A stretch of DNA of 25,000 nt from Cristatella mucedo (Eukaryota; Bryozoa; Phylactolaemata; Cristatellidae), in the NCBI GenBank assembly GCA_009760855.2, contig WPIO01000010.1, forward strand, positions 6,717,501 to 6,742,500, given 5' to 3'. A program made the position numbers and the translations under genes. The notes under the pieces were generated by a model. It was not told the DNA's origin, made no database searches, and saw only the letters and a list, made by a program, of their open reading frames with translations. This document shows positions 19,800 to 25,000 of the stretch, one piece after another. How positions within the stretch are numbered: the stretch's first letter is position 1; each line of letters begins with the position of its first letter.

Positions 19800-21835
19800 C
19801 AGAGTTACATTTGTGACATCTATATATAAATTTAAAGTTTGCATCGTGCTTTTGGATTTAATCAGAAAGTGTAAATTCTGAGAAGAATTTTACCTAAAAC
19901 AGATTCCAAAGTCTCTCTGGATAAGCGGCGCTCTCATCGTTCTCCCACTGAGATAAGACCCTAACCATTGGGATAGCCCACCTACGCTGCTCCATAAGCA
20001 GGAGGACCTGATCAATGGTATCATTTCTAGGGTCTCAACTAAGCTCTGATCAAGGCCAGAATTTAATCTCAACCCTACTATCATAAAGCGACATAGGGGG
20101 AACTAATTGGTTGAAACTTAAGCGGCTGCTTAGGCCGAGAAAAAACCGTTTGCCAATTTACAAAGCACCTGTCGGAGAGACCGATGCCGGCTAGAACCGT
20201 CTGGCTGCTGGCGACTAATTAAAAATGCAATTCGGAGCCCACACGTGAGCGCTAGAGCGGAACAGATAGTTTTATGCGAGATTGATATGCATCAGTGAAT
20301 CGATCTGAAATAGTGACTCTATATGCCCGTTGAATGTATCTCTGAGGTGCGCCTTAAATATGTGCTGCAGCAATGTGTGGCTTATGCCTTAATGCAGAGC
20401 TACTCCCTAAAGATTCAGCGATATGTTATTATAGTGGTCCCTTTAGCAAATCACTGAAAGAGAATCAATGACAAAGAGTTAATGATATCACGGTATCAAG
20501 CATGCAAAAGCCAATAATAATCATGCTTAGGCCAGCGGGTTAAGCAAACGTTAGGACCTACCTTTATCAGATCTCCTTACTCTTCCAGTGTGCCTTTGAA
20601 TTATTGGCTTGTCAAAATAGAAGCATCACGCCGTCTCGTGTACTAAATTAAAATGTTTTGGCGACTGAGCCTGAGTGTGAGGAAACTGAGTGACTTTTAA
20701 CTCGAGACTGGGGACCTTTAAATCTATTCACGGCTTGCCTGTAGAAAGGTTTAGAAAGCAATAGAATTCTGTGGCAGGTAAGGCTTTGGAGGCAGCCTAG
20801 GCAAGTGACTAATATTTTTTGCATTCTATTGACAATTGAAAACATGCGATGGGAGCCCTGAATAAAGGGAATTGTGAATATCTTGATATCACAAACGCGT
20901 GAACTACATGCAGTTTGGCTGCCGTACTTTTATATAAGCAGGCCCTGATTTTGATGGAGTTCCGTAGCTGAAATTAGGGGTTGACTTGACAGGAGCGGAA
21001 CTTTGCTTATGTAGTGGCTGAACAACGGATTGTAAGCGATCGCAGAGCATAGGAACAAAAAAGACTCAATGTTTCCTGAATCGCTGGGAAATTTGAGCGG
21101 ACGGTGGGTGCGTATTTGGCTTCGACTTAAGTGTTGCAAAGTGAATACGCGTGACAGGTGACTGGGGGAAGAGGAGGGTACTATACTGCTGGCACTTCCT
21201 AACAACGAACGGCCCAATAACTGAACGACTGCAAAATCTTACGGTAAATGGCTAACGGACTGAGAGCTAGGGAACGGATGGTGCGAAAGCAGAGTGGAAG
21301 ACATGGGAACTGACTAATGCTGTAAGACAAGCAAATCTGCTTGCTGACAAGCTGGAATAGGGGGTAAAAAACATGTCATTACTTTCTAAAGGATTTCTAC
21401 AAGAAATTTCAATTATTTATTAAACAATCTAAGTTAAATATTACTACGTTTCATTGCATTTTATGAAAACTGCCACCTTGCACGCCGACCTAATAATTTA
21501 TGTCAAAAGAACTTAAGGATTTTTAAAGATTTGATAAAGAAAGTAGACCAAAAAGGTTCGCATGCATCATTCGGCACAGTTTTTTATTCTTGAAGATCGC
21601 TTGCAGCCACTACCGTCCTTTTAATCTTTATTGCAGACAGTTTCGAAGGATGAGAAACCTCTCTATTTGATTTCTCTTAGACATCGTTGCGGAGCTTCAA
21701 AAATTGACTAAAAGAATCATTCTAGGAAGATTGTTCGAGATCAGGATGATCTTGATTACCAGAAACTCTTCTTTCTCTAGAAATCTTTTTGCTCTAGAAA
21801 TCAAAAGACGAGAGGTTGGCTGAGGTGACTTTTGC
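19800..21835. other. Unique DNA, nothing firmly recognised
   Basis: Minus-strand frames at 19890-20084, 20648-20845 and 20930-21217 have no recognisable domain. Around 19960-19985 the minus strand carries a tRNA A-box-like TATCCCAATGGTTAGGGTC but no B box. Confidence 0.4.
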
Positions 21836-21837
21836 CC

Positions 21838-21960
21838 GTGGGGTCTTAGCCCAGGTGTAAAGGGCTCACTCTTCACGACCCATATCGTGGATTCGAGTCC
21901 TATAGTGGACTATTCTTTAGTGCCCACTGCAAGAAATAGCGATAACCTTTAAAAAATTTC
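21838..21960 (+). mobile_element. tRNA-derived SINE, family 1, degraded
   Basis: TTAGCCCAGGTGTAAAGGGC is followed by CTCACTCTTCACGACCC, as at 1380-1396 and 10322-10335. The B box GGATTCGAGTCC is at 21889-21900. The body is worn: TTAGTGCCCACTGCAAG replaces the TTTCCACGTGCA start. Confidence 0.6.
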
Positions 21961-22520
21961 TGCCGCTTTATCAATACGCTGTTTAATCAGCTAATATGTG
22001 TTATTTATTTATTTTTGCTCCTTTCACCTCAATAGCAAACACTGTCACTATGTTTCAACCTAGTTTAGTTATTGCAGATGTGCAAATTTTCTAAAATGTT
22101 ACGTTGATGAACGCCACGAGTCACGGATAAAATTATGTACGTCCTCAAGGAATCGTCCAGTCACTTACGATGGCCTAAGAGAGTGTAGTAGGATAGCCAC
22201 GGCAGCGGCCTGAACACGCTCCATTATGGAAGCCATGAAAGGTGATTTCACTTGTCACCAAGTAAAACACCGAACTGCATCACACTTGCATGGTAATACT
22301 CGCTGCCGCAAACTCGGCGTCCGTCTACCTACGATAGGGTCATGAAAATTACTGCTAACCATTTGGATCACTAATCCTCTCCATTTACTCAAGCAGGCAT
22401 CAAAGCGAACTTCATCTGCTGTCACTCTTTGAGTCTGCTGCTTGCGGGTGCTACCACCAAACATTTGGTAATGCTTTATGTGCAGTATCTGCTCTGCAAA
22501 CTGCCTAGAGATAGAGATCC
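21961..22520. other. Unique DNA, nothing recognised
   Basis: A 69-codon minus-strand frame (22255-22464) has no recognisable domain. Confidence 0.4.
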
Positions 22521-22562
22521 AGTTCTCTGAGGGCGCTATACATATCTATTATTATTATTTTT
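22521..22562 (+). mobile_element. SINE family 2 tail fragment
   Basis: GAGGGCGCTATACATATC followed by ATT repeats matches the 3' end of family 2 (GGGCGCTATATAAAT plus an AT-rich tail). The tRNA head is absent, so it is a 5'-truncated piece. Confidence 0.5.
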
Positions 22563-23240
22563 AACTCATAACTGTTAGGAATAGATTATTATACCAAGAA
22601 GCAGGACACTGGACAGCCACACCGTTAATTAACTCGCAATCCAGATTAGGCTTTGGCTTTTCACGCCACTTGAAATGTTTCTAGCCTCTACAGAAACTTG
22701 GGGAATTTACTATCACGGCTAAATGCTAAGACGGTTAACAACGGCAGGTTGCAGTTAGGGCCAAAATAGCGGTGATGGCTTTATCTTGGCTACGTAGCCA
22801 TCACAACCAACGCCGAAAATTGAACTTATCTAATCACTGCATGTGCTACTATTCCAGCTCTGTTGATTTCCTTGCGAACTCCAAAGGGTGTACTATTTTA
22901 TTTAGTACTCCGTATGGTCAAGATTTCAATCACAGAATCTCTTTATATTAATTTTAATTGAAAGCTCACAAAAGATATACAACTTCGCTTCTTAAAAAAT
23001 TACCAAAAATACATGGCCTCGGTGTAAGTCTCCTCCATCGTTTTCTGCCTCGTCTTTGGAGACAGAAAGAGCTGAGAGCGATTGGGCGGCGTGAGGCAGA
23101 ATTTTAATATAACAGGTAGCCAGGAGATTCTACGGCACTGTTGATGCAATAGCTCTTGAGCGTGCTTCAATAGCGCATCCCAGCCCCCCCCCGTGCTCAA
23201 GGAGCAAGTAGACCGTCTTGCTTCTGAGAAGGGAAGACAT
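22563..23240. other. Intergenic DNA, nothing recognised
   Basis: It lies downstream of the minus-strand dispanin gene. The 66-codon minus-strand frame at 23000-23200 has no features. Confidence 0.4.
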
Positions 23241-23247
23241 CATCCAA

Positions 23248-23253
23248 TTTATT
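23248..23253 (-). terminator. Polyadenylation signal AATAAA of the minus-strand dispanin gene
   Basis: TTTATT on the plus strand gives AATAAA on the coding strand, 81 bases after the TAA stop. The spacing fits a short 3' UTR. Confidence 0.6.
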
Positions 23254-23333
23254 AAGTATAGCTATAGTAGTAATGATCATTAGCAATAGCCGGTTCTATA
23301 GCTTGCATAGCTTTAAAGGTAGTAGCTGTAAGG

Positions 23334-23666
23334 TTAGTAACCGTAAGCATTCGTGCTGCCTACTGTCGGCGCCGACGTGTTGATGCCCGGCGGTACGGCG
23401 TTAAAACGGAACAGGTAGACACAGACCACGAGGATAACCGCCACCAAGGAGAACAACGTCGACAGGCAGTTAAGGGCCTTGGCACGATTCGAGTACGTCA
23501 TCGCCTCGTCGTAGTTCCTCGCACCTCTCACTTTCGCCGAGTTGTAGAGCGCCGCTACAGCCAGTGGCGACGGACAGAGCAAGGTATTGAGCAGCGACCA
23601 GACGACGTGCGTCGGAGCTTCGAACCTGGTCGGCTGACTAACGACCGTCGCTGGCTGCTGCTGCTG
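23334..23666 (-). CDS. Third dispanin (CD225/IFITM-like) paralogue, last coding exon
   Basis: The exon encodes 110 residues and ends in TAA. Upstream on the coding strand is a pyrimidine-rich stretch ending TTTGTCAG at 23667, and the product begins QQQQPATVVSQP, matching the VVVVSQP linker of the tandem pair. The frame further upstream begins with TTG, so this is not a first exon. CAG repeats at the junction allow NAGNAG alternative acceptors. The CD225 core starts at exon residue 20 (HVVWSLLNTLLC), with a first membrane segment at about 22-44. The loop has YDEAMTYSNRAKALNC, and a strongly hydrophobic second segment spans 68-86. A short tail ends NAYGY. It lacks the Cys-Cys pair, having a single Cys31, and lacks both PPxY and the Tyr-Ser-Gly repeat. 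It is an older, diverged, inverted paralogue; its 5' exon was not identified. Confidence 0.85.
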   Translation of the reverse strand, partial: QQQQPATVVSQPTRFEAPTHVVWSLLNTLLCPSPLAVAALYNSAKVRGARNYDEAMTYSNRAKALNCLSTLFSLVAVILVVCVYLFRFNAVPPGINTSAPTVGSTNAYGY

Positions 23667-24950
23667 CTGACAAACGAAAAGCGGAAAGCGTTTGCTCAAT
23701 GCGGCGACGCCCCGAAAGCGCTAGCCTACTCAATGTCCGGGCAAGCGGCCAAGATAAAGTAGTAGAAAGTCCGCAACTTGCTTTGTCGACGATCTCTGAT
23801 TGAAATTCCCTTGCATATTTTAGGCCTCAGGTAATGATCCATCAGTTCCGGTGAGCTTTCTCTTTGCCGTGGTGAATTACCTTGTTTATCTTTGGTGCGT
23901 ACTTTTATGCTTACCTGTGAGCAATTCAGTTTACGTTGCTGGCCTGAGGTCTGATTCGCTGGCAATTAGTGTCTGCTCCTTGCTAGCTTTAGTATGATGG
24001 CTCAACCGTGCTGCTTGCTTTCGCATTAGCATGGCTCAATGCCGTGTGTGTCACTAATCATTTGGTATCAATTCTCTTGCAGCAAGTTTAAAATCACCTG
24101 GGTAGGATTTAATTCTCCTGAGACTCGGTTCGATGACAAATGGCCTATTATTGCTACCTATCAGCAAATAGAAGGGCCCAGAATTGATGGAGTGCAGCGA
24201 TCGAGGCTGTAGCAGCAGCAGCGATCCAAGACGATATACGTTGTCCTATTCTAAGCAATATCCGGCACCTGTTGGGCTTTGCTTGTTTCAATGTACTTAC
24301 GAATTGATAATCTTTGGTCCATAGGCTTATAACTACTATAAACATTGCAGATCCACGAATAATCTTACATAAACCATCACATAAATTACATTGCATACAT
24401 GCATGTATTCTTAATTGGGGTAGAATTATCTGCTGGCCCGTCTTCAGTTATTGTGCATATGTTTTGGGGGTCGGACTAGGCAGCTCTACCAGCGGAAGCT
24501 TTGACTGTGCTTAACCTACTATTCGCTGGTCCGCCGTGTGACGGAGGAGAACTTAATTTTTTGTATCAAATAAGAACTCTTGAAGGGTCTCGGGTGGTTT
24601 AATTTGCATTTCTGAAAAACTATCAGATCTTGAGATTAATTTTTACAGTCGGATGGCTCTTACAAGACGATTTTGTCGTTACCTTTGTTAATAGGTACAC
24701 ATGAAGTACAATGCTTGCCGGGGACAAACAAATAAGACACCTTTCAGTATAGCACAGCTTCGTCTTCAAACAATGCTTTTTGACAGCATGCATGTTTGTC
24801 GTCTAGTTTACCGTTTCAGGTAGATACTTCTGAAATTATTTTCACCCAAAAATTTATCATACTGATGGCATTACTCACCATCGTCTAGAGAACAATTTTG
24901 AGAGCGCTATATTTCAGCTCTCTTTAGTCTTCTCTCGAAAACTAAAAATG
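23667..24950. other. Upstream region of the minus-strand dispanin; 5' exon not found
   Basis: The best candidate donor on the minus strand is CACAG|GTAAGC (exon end at 23915), which would join in phase 0. However, its frame reaches a TAA 16 codons upstream without an ATG. No Pro/Tyr-rich exon comparable to 6350-6574 is visible up to the window edge, so the first exon is probably beyond 25000. Confidence 0.4.
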
Positions 24951-24957
24951 CAAAATG

Positions 24958-25000
24958 ATAATGATATTATATTTGTGCAGCACCCTAAGAAAACTAAAGC
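24958..25000 (-). mobile_element. Possible SINE family 2 end, cut by window edge
   Basis: GATATTATATTTGTGCAGCA followed by CCCTAAGAAAACTAAA resembles the inverted tail seen at 16228-16254 (TATATAGCGCCCTAGGAGAA). Only the 3' end is inside the window. Confidence 0.3.

Noticed and set aside
19890-20084. tRNA-like SINE on the minus strand with an A-box-like TATCCCAATGGTTAGGGTC
   Set aside because: No B box and no body shared with the other SINE families.
23726-23965. First exon of the minus-strand dispanin ending at the GTAAGC donor (23915)
   Set aside because: The phase-0 frame hits TAA 16 codons upstream without an ATG and lacks the Pro/Tyr composition expected.

Overview
The window looks like nuclear DNA of an invertebrate animal, probably marine or otherwise non-vertebrate; I cannot name the species. 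The reasons are very low coding density, GT-AG introns, many long dinucleotide microsatellites, tRNA-derived SINEs, relics of a CR1/Rex-like LINE, and exons of a metazoan-type dispanin (CD225/IFITM-like) gene family. Nothing in it looks prokaryotic.

Layout. Positions 1-5238 and about 8400-14245 are two direct copies of one large segmental duplication with a period of about 8.98 kb. Each copy carries one CD225 coding exon (2120-2560 and 11102-11542, plus strand), an orthologous SINE just upstream, and a minus-strand LINE relic at its right end. Between the copies lie a long AT/GT microsatellite, a degenerate telomere-like heptamer array (5428-5748), a G-run minisatellite (5760-5880), a CpG-rich stretch, and a 75-codon Pro/Tyr-rich exon (6350-6574). 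That exon ends in a consensus phase-0 donor. It fits in frame onto the phase-0 acceptor of the second CD225 exon, giving a two-exon gene with a 4.5-kb intron and a predicted 221-residue protein. The matching first exon of copy A should lie left of the window.

The right part (14.3-23.2 kb) is mostly unique non-coding DNA with several SINEs and one possible decayed coding stretch (16724-17304). At 23334-23666 on the minus strand is a third, divergent CD225 exon with a close polyadenylation signal; its 5' exon was not found.

Biological reading. This is a small dispanin cluster: two tandem, very similar two-exon paralogues and one inverted, older paralogue. The tandem pair has the features expected of membrane-resident IFITM-like proteins: two hydrophobic segments, a Cys-Cys pair in the first, and PPxY motifs. 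It also has an unusual Tyr-Ser-Gly repeat tail. In copy B a 2-bp loss in that repeat switches the tail to a hydrophobic Phe-Trp-Ile repeat. Similarity between the duplicates is patchy, with near-identical blocks around the CD225 exon and in a non-coding 3' block, which suggests gene conversion or constraint.
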